From an uncultured Rhodospirillales bacterium (GTDB lineage: Bacteria; Pseudomonadota; Alphaproteobacteria; ATCC43930; CGMCC-115725): a DNA stretch of 64,000 nt. A program made the position numbers and the translations under genes. The stretch is taken from NCBI GenBank assembly GCA_903822185.1, contig CAIJOA010000048.1, positions 124,001-188,000 on the forward strand, written 5' to 3'. Numbering within the stretch: position 1 is the first letter of the stretch; every line of letters starts with the position of its first letter. The notes below the pieces were generated by a model that worked only from the letters and a program-made list of their open reading frames with translations, was not told where the DNA came from and searched no databases. This document shows positions 7,986 to 15,996 of this stretch, piece after piece.

Positions 7986-9626
7986 ATGCTTGAAGGCGCC
8001 GTTCCGTTTCCGCCCGAATTCGCCGCGCGTTATCGCGCCAAAGGCTATTGGCAAGATAAGTCCCTGCGCGACGAATTCGATGTCGTGTTCAAAAAGTACG
8101 GCCCGCGGGTCTTCATCATCGATCGCGACCGTGAGATCACCTACACGCAGATCGACGAGCTGAGCACCAATCTGGCGCTCAACTTGCTCGAGCTCGGCTT
8201 CAAGCCGCTGGACCGCGTTGTCCCGACGCTGCCCAACGTCGCCGAATTCGTGATCCTTTATTTCGCCCTGCAGAAGATCGGCTGTATTCCGATCGCGGCG
8301 CTGGCGACCCATCGCTACAGCGAAGTGAGCCAGTTCGTCCGGTTGTCGCAGGCAGTCGCCTGCTTCTATCCGGAACGTCAGAGCGATTTCGAATTCGCAC
8401 CGATGGTTCGCCGCGTGCGCGAAGAAAGCCCGTGCTGCAAATTCGCGATCACCTTGGGCAAGCCAGCGGCCGATGAGCTGTCGCTGCAAGATCTGATCGC
8501 GAAGCCGGCAAAGCTGCCGAAGAGCGCTTTGGACGCGTTGAAGCTCGATCCGACCGATCCGTGCATCTTCCAGCTTTCGGGCGGCACGACCGGCATTCCG
8601 AAGCTCATTCCGCGCACCCACAACGACTACGCCTACAATTCCAAGGTGGCGTCGGAAGTCTGCGGCGTGAATGGCGATTCAGTCCTGCTGCTGATGCTGC
8701 CGATCGCGCACAACCTGCCGCTCGCCTGCCCCGGCATTCAGGGCTTCATGTTCCATGGCGGCAAGGTCGTTGTCAGCCAGACGACGCGGCCCGAGGAAAT
8801 CTTCCCGATCGTCGCGAAGCACAAGGTCAGCCACATCAAGGTGGTTCCGGCCCTGCTGATACGTCTCATCAACAGCCCCGACGTGACCAAGCACGACACC
8901 TCGTCGGTGCTGTACATCCAGAGCGGCGGTCAGCGTCTGCAGCCGGAGGTCCGGTTGAAGACCAAGGAACTGATCCCGACGACCTTCGTGCAGGAAAATT
9001 TCGGCATGTCGGAAGGCATGTTGATGTTCGCGAAGATCGACGATCCCGAGGACGTGCGCCTCGAAACGGTCGGCTTCCCGGTTTGCCCGGACGACGAAGT
9101 CCTGCTGCTGGACGAAGAAGACAAAGTCGTGCCGTTCGGTGAGGTCGGTGAATTCTGCGCCCGCGGCCCCTATACGCTGCGCGGTTATTTCGGCACGCCG
9201 GAACATAACGCCCGCGCCTTCACCCCGGACGGCTTCTATCGTTCGGGCGATCTGATGCGCCAGCACAAGTCCGGCGCCTACATGGTCGAAGGCCGCAAGA
9301 AGGACGTGATCAATCGCGGCGGCGAAAAGATCAGCGCCGAGGAAGTCGAGAACCTGATCCTGTCGCATCCCGCCGTTCAGAACGTCGCCTGCATCGCCGT
9401 GCCCGACCCCGATATGGGCGAGCGCATGTGCGCCTGCGTCGTGCTGCACAAGGGTGGATCTCTGACCCTGCCCGAGCTTCTCAGCTATCTCCAGGGCAAA
9501 GAGATCGCCAAATACAAACTGCCGGAACGGCTTGAGATTATGGACGAGTTTCCGCTGTCTAAATTTGGCAAGGTGGCGAAGAACGTCATGGTCGAGACCG
9601 TTTCCGCCAAAATGGGAAAAAAATAA
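7986..9626 (+). CDS. aryl-acid AMP ligase, EntE/DhbE-like
   Basis: A 546-residue adenylate-forming enzyme. The N-terminus (PPEFAARYRAKGYWQD) closely follows the EntE/DhbE opening. The core motifs are present: SGGTTGIPK (about residue 197), FGMSEG, YRSGDL, GRKKDVINRGGEKIS, and a final lysine in SKFGKVAK. The acid pocket reads AHNLPLACPG: His242 and Asn243 match the residues that hold 2-hydroxybenzoates, and Cys248 is at the position that is Ser in dihydroxybenzoate ligases and, as I recall, Cys in salicylate ligases. No carrier protein, NRPS or siderophore gene is nearby, so aryl-CoA or another aryl ester or amide may be the product. It is the middle gene of a three-gene operon. Confidence 0.88.
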   Translation: MLEGAVPFPPEFAARYRAKGYWQDKSLRDEFDVVFKKYGPRVFIIDRDREITYTQIDELSTNLALNLLELGFKPLDRVVPTLPNVAEFVILYFALQKIGCIPIAALATHRYSEVSQFVRLSQAVACFYPERQSDFEFAPMVRRVREESPCCKFAITLGKPAADELSLQDLIAKPAKLPKSALDALKLDPTDPCIFQLSGGTTGIPKLIPRTHNDYAYNSKVASEVCGVNGDSVLLLMLPIAHNLPLACPGIQGFMFHGGKVVVSQTTRPEEIFPIVAKHKVSHIKVVPALLIRLINSPDVTKHDTSSVLYIQSGGQRLQPEVRLKTKELIPTTFVQENFGMSEGMLMFAKIDDPEDVRLETVGFPVCPDDEVLLLDEEDKVVPFGEVGEFCARGPYTLRGYFGTPEHNARAFTPDGFYRSGDLMRQHKSGAYMVEGRKKDVINRGGEKISAEEVENLILSHPAVQNVACIAVPDPDMGERMCACVVLHKGGSLTLPELLSYLQGKEIAKYKLPERLEIMDEFPLSKFGKVAKNVMVETVSAKMGKK

Positions 9627-9628
9627 CG

Positions 9629-10471
9629 ATGCGCATCATCGATCTGCACTGCTATCCGAACACCGAGCCGTGGATCAAATGCCAGGGCCCCTATGTCGAT
9701 GCGCTGGCCAAATACTGGAACCGCACCTGGACCTGGAAACAGGAAGACGAAGTCGTCGCCGAATTCGCCAAGGCCGGCGTCGAGGCGGTGCTGGTGGCGC
9801 TCGATCTCGAGACCACCACCAACACCCCGCCCTGCAGCAATGAATATGTGAAAGGGATGCAGGAACGGCATCCCGACCGCATCATTCAGTCCTGGGCCGC
9901 CGTCGATCCCTTCAAGGGCGAGATCGCGATCCAGCAGGCGAAGAAGGCGATCCTCGAGCTGAAAATGCTCGGCTTCCACTTCCATCCGATCATGGGCCAC
10001 TTCGCGGTCGATGATCGCCGGCTTTATCCGCTGTTCGAGACCATCAACGAGCTGAAAGTGCCGGTGATGATCGACGTCGGCACGACCGGCATGGGCGCCG
10101 GCATGCCGGGCGGCATGGGCGCGCGCATCCGTCATGCTCATCCGTCGGCGATCGACAACCTCGCCTGCGACTTCCCGAACATGAACATCATCATGGCGCA
10201 TCCAGGCTGGCCCTGGGTCGATGAGACGACGGCGGTCGCCCTGCACAAGGGCAACGTCTTCTGGGAAATGTCTGGCTGGGCGCCGAAATACCTGCCGGCG
10301 CAGCTTAAGACCGACATCCGCTCGCGCCTCAAGGACAAGGTCATGTTCGGCAGCGACTATCCGAGCATCCCCTATGACCGCCTGATGAAAGAATGGGCGG
10401 AAATCGGCTACAGCGACGCGGTGATGGAACAGTTCTTCCACGGCAACGCGGAACGCGTCCTCGGTCTCTAA
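9629..10471 (+). CDS. amidohydrolase family protein, ACMSD/resorcylate-decarboxylase-like
   Basis: A 280-residue TIM-barrel protein of the amidohydrolase-2 group, which holds metal-dependent aryl decarboxylases and ring-cleaving hydrolases. Likely metal ligands are Asp/His of the N-terminal DLHCYP (the usual second His is missing: HCY instead of HxH), a mid-protein FHFHP, the histidine of IIMAHPGWPW and the aspartate of FGSDYP. It begins two bases after the ligase stop, so the two are translationally coupled. Decarboxylation of a hydroxybenzoate would suit a neighbouring aryl-acid ligase, but hydrolysis is equally possible. Confidence 0.87.
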   Translation: MRIIDLHCYPNTEPWIKCQGPYVDALAKYWNRTWTWKQEDEVVAEFAKAGVEAVLVALDLETTTNTPPCSNEYVKGMQERHPDRIIQSWAAVDPFKGEIAIQQAKKAILELKMLGFHFHPIMGHFAVDDRRLYPLFETINELKVPVMIDVGTTGMGAGMPGGMGARIRHAHPSAIDNLACDFPNMNIIMAHPGWPWVDETTAVALHKGNVFWEMSGWAPKYLPAQLKTDIRSRLKDKVMFGSDYPSIPYDRLMKEWAEIGYSDAVMEQFFHGNAERVLGL

Positions 10472-10494
10472 GAAGAAACGTACCTTACGAACTG

Positions 10495-10529
10495 AATGGC
10501 CGGGCTTGTCCCGGCCATTTTCGTTTTTA
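10495..10529 (+). terminator. rho-independent terminator of the SDR-ligase-amidohydrolase operon
   Basis: A perfect 10-bp stem (AATGGCCGGG / CCCGGCCATT) with a 5-base loop, followed by TTCGTTTTT. It lies 23 bases past the amidohydrolase stop and separates that operon from the hydantoinase B gene. Confidence 0.9.
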
Positions 10530-10607
10530 TCTCTACCTCATGCGGCTGGCAAAGCGTGGGCCGGCCCCGTAAAATCCGCCCACAGTCGATTTTGGAGATA
10601 TTGGGTC

Positions 10608-12455
10608 ATGACGGTGAAGCTCGATCCGGTCACGCTGGAAGTCATTCGCAACGCGCTGCCCGCGGTATCGAACGAAATGGCCGCCGATCTGCAGCGCACG
10701 TCGTACAACATGATGATTTACGAGGTGCGCGACTTCTGCACTGCGCTGATGGGTGTCGATGGCTCGCTGATTTCGCAGAATGTCGGCGGCGTGTCGCATT
10801 TCGTCGCCGATCTGGGCGTCATCATCACCGACGGTGTGAAGCGTTACGGAACGGGCGGCTTCAAAGATGGCGACGTCATCATCATGAACCATCCGGCCGT
10901 CGCCGGGCAGCATCTCAACAACATCTGCATCTACATCCCTTATTTCTTCAAGGGCGAGTTGTTGATGTTCTCGATGGTGCGCGCGCATTGGATCGATGTC
11001 GGCGGCATGAGCACCGGCTTCGGCGCCGGCCGTTCGGCGATCGATCCCTGGATGGAAGGGCTGCAGTTCGACCAGATCAAACTGTATGAAGGCGGCGTGC
11101 GGAACGACATGCTGTTCCGCTGCATCCAGGACAATATCCGCTTCCCCGAATCATCGATGGGCGATCTTCGCTCGCAGATCGCGGCTTGCCGTCTCGGCAA
11201 TCGCCGCGCCGACGAATTGTTCGAGCGCTATGGGCGCGACGCGGTGATGGCCGGCATCCAGCAGGTCTTCGACGAAACCGAGCTGCGTTGCCGCAACGCC
11301 GTGAAGCAGATCGCCGACGGTGTCTATGAAGCCGAATCCTTCATCGACGATACCGGCGAGACCCCGCCGCAACGCGTCCGCATCAACGCCAAGGTGACCG
11401 TGAAACAAGGACAGATGACCATCGATCTGTCGGAATGTTCCAAAGAGCGTCCGCACGGCCCGAACTGCCGTTCATTGGCCGGCGCGCGCATCGCCTACAA
11501 GGCGATCACCCAGCCGCTCGACCCGGTGAACGAAGGCTCGTTCCGTGCGCTCGACATCGTGCTGCCGGAAGGCAACTTCATGATGGCGCGCCATCCGATC
11601 CCGATGACCGGTTGGAGCCTGATGCTTCCGACGGTTGCCGATACCATCGTCGCGGCGCTAGCCCCGGCGATGAAAGACAAGGCACCCGCCGGCCACCATT
11701 GCGATCTCGGCGGCTCGTCCTTCTTCGGCCGCGATCCGAAAAACGGCGGACGCAACTTCGTGCTGCAAAGCATCGATGGCGGCGGCTGGGGCGGCCGGCC
11801 GTGGGAAGACGGCGAGTCCGGCACCGTCTCGATCTGCCAGGGCGACGTGCGCAACGGCGCGATCGAAGCGATCGAACTCAAATGCCCGCTGATGATCGAG
11901 AAGCGCGGCTTCCGCACCGACTCAGGCGGCGCCGGGAAATATCGCGGCGGGCTCGGCATCGAATTGCAGGTGCGGAATTTCGTCGAAGGCCGCTGGAACC
12001 TCAACAAGCCTTATCGCCAGGGTCTTGCCTCATGGGGTCTTTGGGGCGGCAAGCAGGGCACGATCGGCGATTCGCTGATGCGCAAGCCCGGCGACAATGA
12101 CTTCCGCGAAACCTACGGCCATCGCTATCTCGTGCCTGCCGACACCCAGGTACTGGTCCGGCGTCCCGGCGGCGGTGGTTGGGGTGAAGCGTTGGATCGC
12201 GATGCCGCAGCCGTGCGCTGGGACGTGATCGAAGAACTCGTTTCGCGCGACCAGGCGAAAGCGAAGTACGGCGTCGTGCTGAAAGACGATCTGACGCTAG
12301 ATGCCGTCGCGACGGAGAAAGAACGTCAGACCATTCGCACGAATGGTTCGACCGACAAAGACCCGGTCGCGATCCCCACGGCGATCATCGACGCGGCGGG
12401 GATTTCAGTGATGAAGACCGACCTGACCGTGTTCGCGACGGGGCTGAGCAAGTAA
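10608..12455 (+). CDS. hydantoinase B/oxoprolinase family protein (HyuB-like)
   Basis: A 615-residue protein of the HyuB family, the partner of HyuA in ATP-dependent hydantoin/oxoproline ring opening and in acetone carboxylase. Family landmarks are the opening DPVTLEVIRNAL, RTSYNMMIYEVRDF near residue 37, NHPAVAGQHL, the DLSECSKERPHGPNCRS segment, a GGGWGGRP stretch and the C-terminal RRPGGGGWG. The open frame continues 34 codons upstream into the terminator, but ATG 10608 matches the family start and has GGAG 12 bases before it. No HyuA is adjacent on this strand; the nearest is the partial gene at 1-1333 on the minus strand. Confidence 0.9.
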   Translation: MTVKLDPVTLEVIRNALPAVSNEMAADLQRTSYNMMIYEVRDFCTALMGVDGSLISQNVGGVSHFVADLGVIITDGVKRYGTGGFKDGDVIIMNHPAVAGQHLNNICIYIPYFFKGELLMFSMVRAHWIDVGGMSTGFGAGRSAIDPWMEGLQFDQIKLYEGGVRNDMLFRCIQDNIRFPESSMGDLRSQIAACRLGNRRADELFERYGRDAVMAGIQQVFDETELRCRNAVKQIADGVYEAESFIDDTGETPPQRVRINAKVTVKQGQMTIDLSECSKERPHGPNCRSLAGARIAYKAITQPLDPVNEGSFRALDIVLPEGNFMMARHPIPMTGWSLMLPTVADTIVAALAPAMKDKAPAGHHCDLGGSSFFGRDPKNGGRNFVLQSIDGGGWGGRPWEDGESGTVSICQGDVRNGAIEAIELKCPLMIEKRGFRTDSGGAGKYRGGLGIELQVRNFVEGRWNLNKPYRQGLASWGLWGGKQGTIGDSLMRKPGDNDFRETYGHRYLVPADTQVLVRRPGGGGWGEALDRDAAAVRWDVIEELVSRDQAKAKYGVVLKDDLTLDAVATEKERQTIRTNGSTDKDPVAIPTAIIDAAGISVMKTDLTVFATGLSK

Positions 12456-12481
12456 CGTCTCACCCCACCTCTCTACATCGC

Positions 12482-12556
12482 CACCCCGCGAAAGCGGGGG
12501 TCCATCTATCCAACGAAACGCTGGCGCCATGGATTCCCGCGTTCGCGGGAATGACG
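12482..12556. repeat. bipartite palindromic repeat, family 2, reverse copy
   Basis: Two hairpin-forming modules are separated by a variable spacer: ACCCCGCGAAAGCGGGGGTCC and GGATTCCCGCG..CGCGGGAATGACG. The same pair is found in the opposite orientation at 20844-20936. It sits between convergent genes. Confidence 0.85.
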
Positions 12557-12574
12557 ACCAGGAAAGTAGCGCGT

Positions 12575-12949
12575 TTATTCCTGCGGCAGTCTTTTGCTCG
12601 GCTTCATGAAGAAGGCAAGGAAGGTCACGCCATTCGGTGCGCGGCCGATGTGACGGCTGCCGGCGGGACGCCAGACGAAATTGCCGGCGGTGCAGACACC
12701 CTCGTCGTCTTCGAAGCTGCCATCGATGACATAGGTCTGTTCGATGTCGGGATGCTCGTGGAACGGGATCACGCCACCCGGCGCGACCTTGCACAGCCAA
12801 GTCTGCATGTCCGTCTTCGGATCATGGAACAGTACCTTGCGCTGTGAGGTGGGGCCAAGTTGTTCCCATTCCATGCCCTCAACATCGACGTAATGCGATT
12901 CGAGGCCCGGTGCGTTGAACACCTTCTTCATGCTTGATCCGTCCGCCAT
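12575..12949 (-). CDS. cupin domain protein
   Basis: A 124-residue single-domain cupin. The metal-binding motif is visible as PFHEHPDIEQTYVIDG followed by the second-box RPAGSRH (His-x-His, Glu, distal His). Such small cupins act as dioxygenases, isomerases or ligand binders; none of these can be chosen from sequence. The frame extends upstream, but ATG 12949 follows AGGGAG and gives a compact cupin. It is downstream of, and probably co-transcribed with, the HMG-CoA-lyase-like gene (26-base gap). Confidence 0.86.
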   Translation of the reverse strand: MADGSSMKKVFNAPGLESHYVDVEGMEWEQLGPTSQRKVLFHDPKTDMQTWLCKVAPGGVIPFHEHPDIEQTYVIDGSFEDDEGVCTAGNFVWRPAGSRHIGRAPNGVTFLAFFMKPSKRLPQE

Positions 12950-12975
12950 GACGATCTCCCTGTGTGTCTTATGAA

Positions 12976-13938
12976 TTAGGCCGCTTGGAGTTTTTCGCGC
13001 AGCAACTTGAGACTGCCGCCCTTCATCACCGCGCCGGGCAGCGGATGGCCGACGATCTCTTCCGCCAGATTCGCGCATTCGATCAGCGCATTGAGATCGA
13101 GGCCGGTTTCGATGCCCATCTCGTCGCACATGAAGACCAAGTCTTCGGTGCAGACATTGCCCGCCGCGCCTTTGTGACCGGCGAAGGGGCAGCCGCCGAG
13201 ACCCGCTACCGCCGCATCGTAACGCCGCACGCCCATTTCAAGCCCCGCATAGGCATTGGCGATACCCATGCCGCGCGTGTCGTGAAGATGCAGCACGATG
13301 TCCAAATCGGGGAATTTATCCTGCACCGCGCCGACCGTGCGTTTGATCGAAAGCGGCGTCGCCCAGCCCATCGTGTCGGCCAGGGTCAGGCGCTTGAACG
13401 GCACGCCGCCGTTACGCGCAACATCGACCATCTTGCCGACGAGATCGACGACCTTGGCCGCCGACACATCGCCTTCGTAATTGCAGCCGAAGGCGGCGCT
13501 GAGCAGCCCGCCGTCGATTTCGACGTTCTGCGCTTTGTACTTTTCGAGCGACGCCGGCAGCGAGGCGAGCTGTTCGGCGATGCTGCGATTCTGGTTGCGC
13601 TTGATGAAGGCGTCGGAGGCCGAGAGATTGAGCCCGCCATTGATATGCAGCCGCTTGGTCGCGACCGCGCGCTCGAACCCCTTATCATTGAGCCAGAGCC
13701 CGGTGTAATGGACGCCCGGTTGCGTCGTCATGCCGGCCACGACCTCGTCGGCATCCGCCGCATTCGGGACGCGGCGCGGATCGACGAAGGAAACGATCTG
13801 GATATGTTTGAGCCCGGTCTTGCCCAGCGCGTTGATCAACTCGATCTTGCGCGCGGTCGGTATGAATTCCTTTTCGATCTGGAAACCCTCGCGCGGGCCT
13901 TCCTCGCGGATTTCGATCGATTTCGGTAGGTCAGCCAT
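12976..13938 (-). CDS. hydroxymethylglutaryl-CoA lyase family protein
   Basis: A 320-residue HMGL-like TIM barrel that would cleave or form a C-C bond on an acyl-CoA. The metal-binding HLHDTRG and the active-site GGCPFAGHKGAAGN with its cysteine and asparagine match HMG-CoA lyase. At the N-terminus the usual PRDG is EEGPREGFQIE, so the metal-ligand Asp is replaced by Glu. This variant hints at a related lyase (for example acting on a branched 3-hydroxyacyl-CoA) rather than textbook leucine catabolism, and none of the leucine pathway partners is adjacent. It shares its transcript with the cupin gene. Confidence 0.86.
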   Translation of the reverse strand: MADLPKSIEIREEGPREGFQIEKEFIPTARKIELINALGKTGLKHIQIVSFVDPRRVPNAADADEVVAGMTTQPGVHYTGLWLNDKGFERAVATKRLHINGGLNLSASDAFIKRNQNRSIAEQLASLPASLEKYKAQNVEIDGGLLSAAFGCNYEGDVSAAKVVDLVGKMVDVARNGGVPFKRLTLADTMGWATPLSIKRTVGAVQDKFPDLDIVLHLHDTRGMGIANAYAGLEMGVRRYDAAVAGLGGCPFAGHKGAAGNVCTEDLVFMCDEMGIETGLDLNALIECANLAEEIVGHPLPGAVMKGGSLKLLREKLQAA

Positions 13939-14093
13939 ATCGTCCTCCCAGCATGCTTTCCCGCCAGCATAGCGCGGGGCCGGGCCGGGGCAAAACCATG
14001 CTCAAGGGGGGATCACCGAACTGGACGCTTCCCGGCCTGCCCCTTAGTTTCACCCCTTCGTTTCACGAGGCAAATCTTAGCAGGAGCCCCCGT

Positions 14094-15266
14094 TTGACCG
14101 ATCAGCGCGACTCAATCATCGCAGCGGCCCAAGCACTTTCCCGTCAGGCCCGCGAACTCGAGGTCGCCACCAATGCCGCGCGTCAAATCCCGGCGGAACT
14201 GATCGAGGCATTCCATCGGTCGGGCCTCCTCCGCATTCTTCAGCCCAAGCAATTCGGCGGGATGGAGGCGACGCTGGTCGATATGATCGATGTCGCCGAC
14301 ATCATCGGGCGTGGCTGCGGTTCGGCTGGTTGGGTTTATGCCGTCTTCGCCTCGCATGTCCTGACCCTCGCCTGCTTCCCCGAGGAAACCCAGCGCGAGA
14401 TCTGGGAAGGCCATCCGCAGCATGTCGCTTCATCGGCCTACAATCCCAATCCGCTGATCCGCGTGCCGGGCGGCTTCCGCACCAGCGGCAAGTGGTCGTT
14501 CATGAGCGGCATCGACCATGCGCAGTGGTGCATCATCCTCGGCGAGGTCGATGAGGGGCCAGGCAAGCCGCCGACCGCTTACACCTGCGTCGTCCCGAAA
14601 TCCGACGTCACGATCCTCGACGATTGGTACGTCATGGGCATGACCGGCACCGGTAGCAAGTCGATCATCGCCAAGGACATCTTCATACCGGAACGCCGCA
14701 CGGTCGCGTTCCTCGACACGACGCAAGGCGACACCCCCGGCGGGCGCTTCCACAGCAATCCACTTTATCGCTGCCCGCGCCTGTCCTGCACCGGCTATGT
14801 CTTGGCCGCCGTGGTCATGGGCATCGCCGAGGGATTCATCGACCGCTTCGTCGCCCATGCCCATACGCGCCGCCGCCGCCCCGCCACCAGCGGCACCATG
14901 GCCGACCAGCACAGCATGCAGCTGCGCGTCGCCCAGTCCGCCGGCGAGGTCGATGCGGCGCGCCTGCTGTTGCGCCGCAACTGCATCGAGACGCACGAGA
15001 CCTTGCAGCGCGGCGAGAGCCTGCCCGACGAACTGCGCGGGCGTAACCGGCGCGACAACGCGCTGGTCAGCATGATGAGCGTCGAGGCGGTCAATCGCCT
15101 GTTCACCGCCGCCGGCGCTCACGCAGTGCTGGAAGCCGCGCCACTGGCTTCGGCGTTCCGCGACATCCAGACCGGACAAGCCCAGACGGTGCTTAATTTC
15201 GAATCCGCCGGCACCAGCTATGGCCGCATACGTATGGGCCTGCCGCCGGACGATAGCTGGCTTTGA
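14094..15266 (+). CDS. acyl-CoA-dehydrogenase-fold flavin monooxygenase (HpaB/DszC/HsaA type)
   Basis: About 390 residues with the acyl-CoA dehydrogenase fold and an Acyl-CoA_dh_2-type C-terminal helical domain, as in two-component flavin hydroxylases of aromatic rings. Seen: PAELIEAFHRSGLLRILQP near the N-terminus, GGFRTSGKWSFMSGI in the beta domain, and a C-terminal NFESAGTSYGR. There is no catalytic Glu as in true acyl-CoA dehydrogenases. The open frame begins at 13953, but the first 47 codons look non-coding. TTG 14094 has AGGAG seven bases before it and is preferred. No flavin reductase is adjacent, so reduced FMN/FAD would come from elsewhere. A binding-fold protein follows after 16 bases. 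Confidence 0.83.
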   Translation: MTDQRDSIIAAAQALSRQARELEVATNAARQIPAELIEAFHRSGLLRILQPKQFGGMEATLVDMIDVADIIGRGCGSAGWVYAVFASHVLTLACFPEETQREIWEGHPQHVASSAYNPNPLIRVPGGFRTSGKWSFMSGIDHAQWCIILGEVDEGPGKPPTAYTCVVPKSDVTILDDWYVMGMTGTGSKSIIAKDIFIPERRTVAFLDTTQGDTPGGRFHSNPLYRCPRLSCTGYVLAAVVMGIAEGFIDRFVAHAHTRRRRPATSGTMADQHSMQLRVAQSAGEVDAARLLLRRNCIETHETLQRGESLPDELRGRNRRDNALVSMMSVEAVNRLFTAAGAHAVLEAAPLASAFRDIQTGQAQTVLNFESAGTSYGRIRMGLPPDDSWL

Positions 15267-15282
15267 TAAAGAGTAATTTGTC

Positions 15283-15990
15283 GTGAAGGAATTGATCCCG
15301 ACGGGACGGCTGCGCGCCGGCATCGCTTCGGCCCCCGCGCTGACGACGCTGTTCGTTGTCGCGGATGCGCAAGGCGTACGCGGTGTGACGGTCGATCTCG
15401 CTAACGACCTGGCAAAGCAATTAGGCGTGCCGGTCGATTTCACCATCGCATCCAACACCGGGCTTCTGACCGATGCCATCGAAGCCGGTACGATCGACGT
15501 CGCCTTCATGCCGATCGATGCCGAGCGGCAGAAACGGATCGATTTCGGCCCGGCCTATTACATCATCGAAAGCACCTACATGGTGACGGGCGCATCCGGC
15601 ATCAAAGCCGTCGCCGAGGTCGATCGCGAAGGCATCCGCATCGTCGGCATCGCCAACACGACGACGGTTCGCGCCGCGGCGCGATCGCTGACGAAGACAA
15701 CCATCGGCACGACATCATCGATCGATGCCGCCCTGACCATGATGCGCAACGGTGAGGTCGATGCCTTCGCCCTGTCGCGCGACGCCTTGCCACCGTTCGT
15801 CGCGAGTCTGCCCGGATCGCGCATGACCGATGGCGGGTTCCAGCGCACCGGCATCGCCGTCGCGGTACAGAAGGGCCGCTCCGGCGTGCTCGATTACGTG
15901 ACGCAGTGGATGAACGGCGCCAAGACCAACGGCGTCGTGCGTAAGGCTCTCGACGCGGCAGGCTTTAAGGACGAGCCCATCGCGCCGTAA
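15283..15990 (+). CDS. substrate-binding-fold protein (SBP_bac_3-like) without signal peptide
   Basis: A 235-residue protein with the type II periplasmic-binding fold: GVTVDLANDLAKQLGVPVDF, then AIEAGTIDVAFMPIDAERQKRIDFGPAYY. The mature-domain homology begins within ten residues of the GTG start, and there is no hydrophobic N-terminus, so it should remain in the cytoplasm. It may be a ligand carrier or sensor rather than part of an importer; no permease or ATPase is present. It is coupled to the flavin monooxygenase and may bind its substrate or product. An error hiding an upstream signal sequence is unlikely because the upstream gene ends 16 bases before. Confidence 0.8.
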   Translation: MKELIPTGRLRAGIASAPALTTLFVVADAQGVRGVTVDLANDLAKQLGVPVDFTIASNTGLLTDAIEAGTIDVAFMPIDAERQKRIDFGPAYYIIESTYMVTGASGIKAVAEVDREGIRIVGIANTTTVRAAARSLTKTTIGTTSSIDAALTMMRNGEVDAFALSRDALPPFVASLPGSRMTDGGFQRTGIAVAVQKGRSGVLDYVTQWMNGAKTNGVVRKALDAAGFKDEPIAP

Positions 15991-15996
15991 GCGCCG

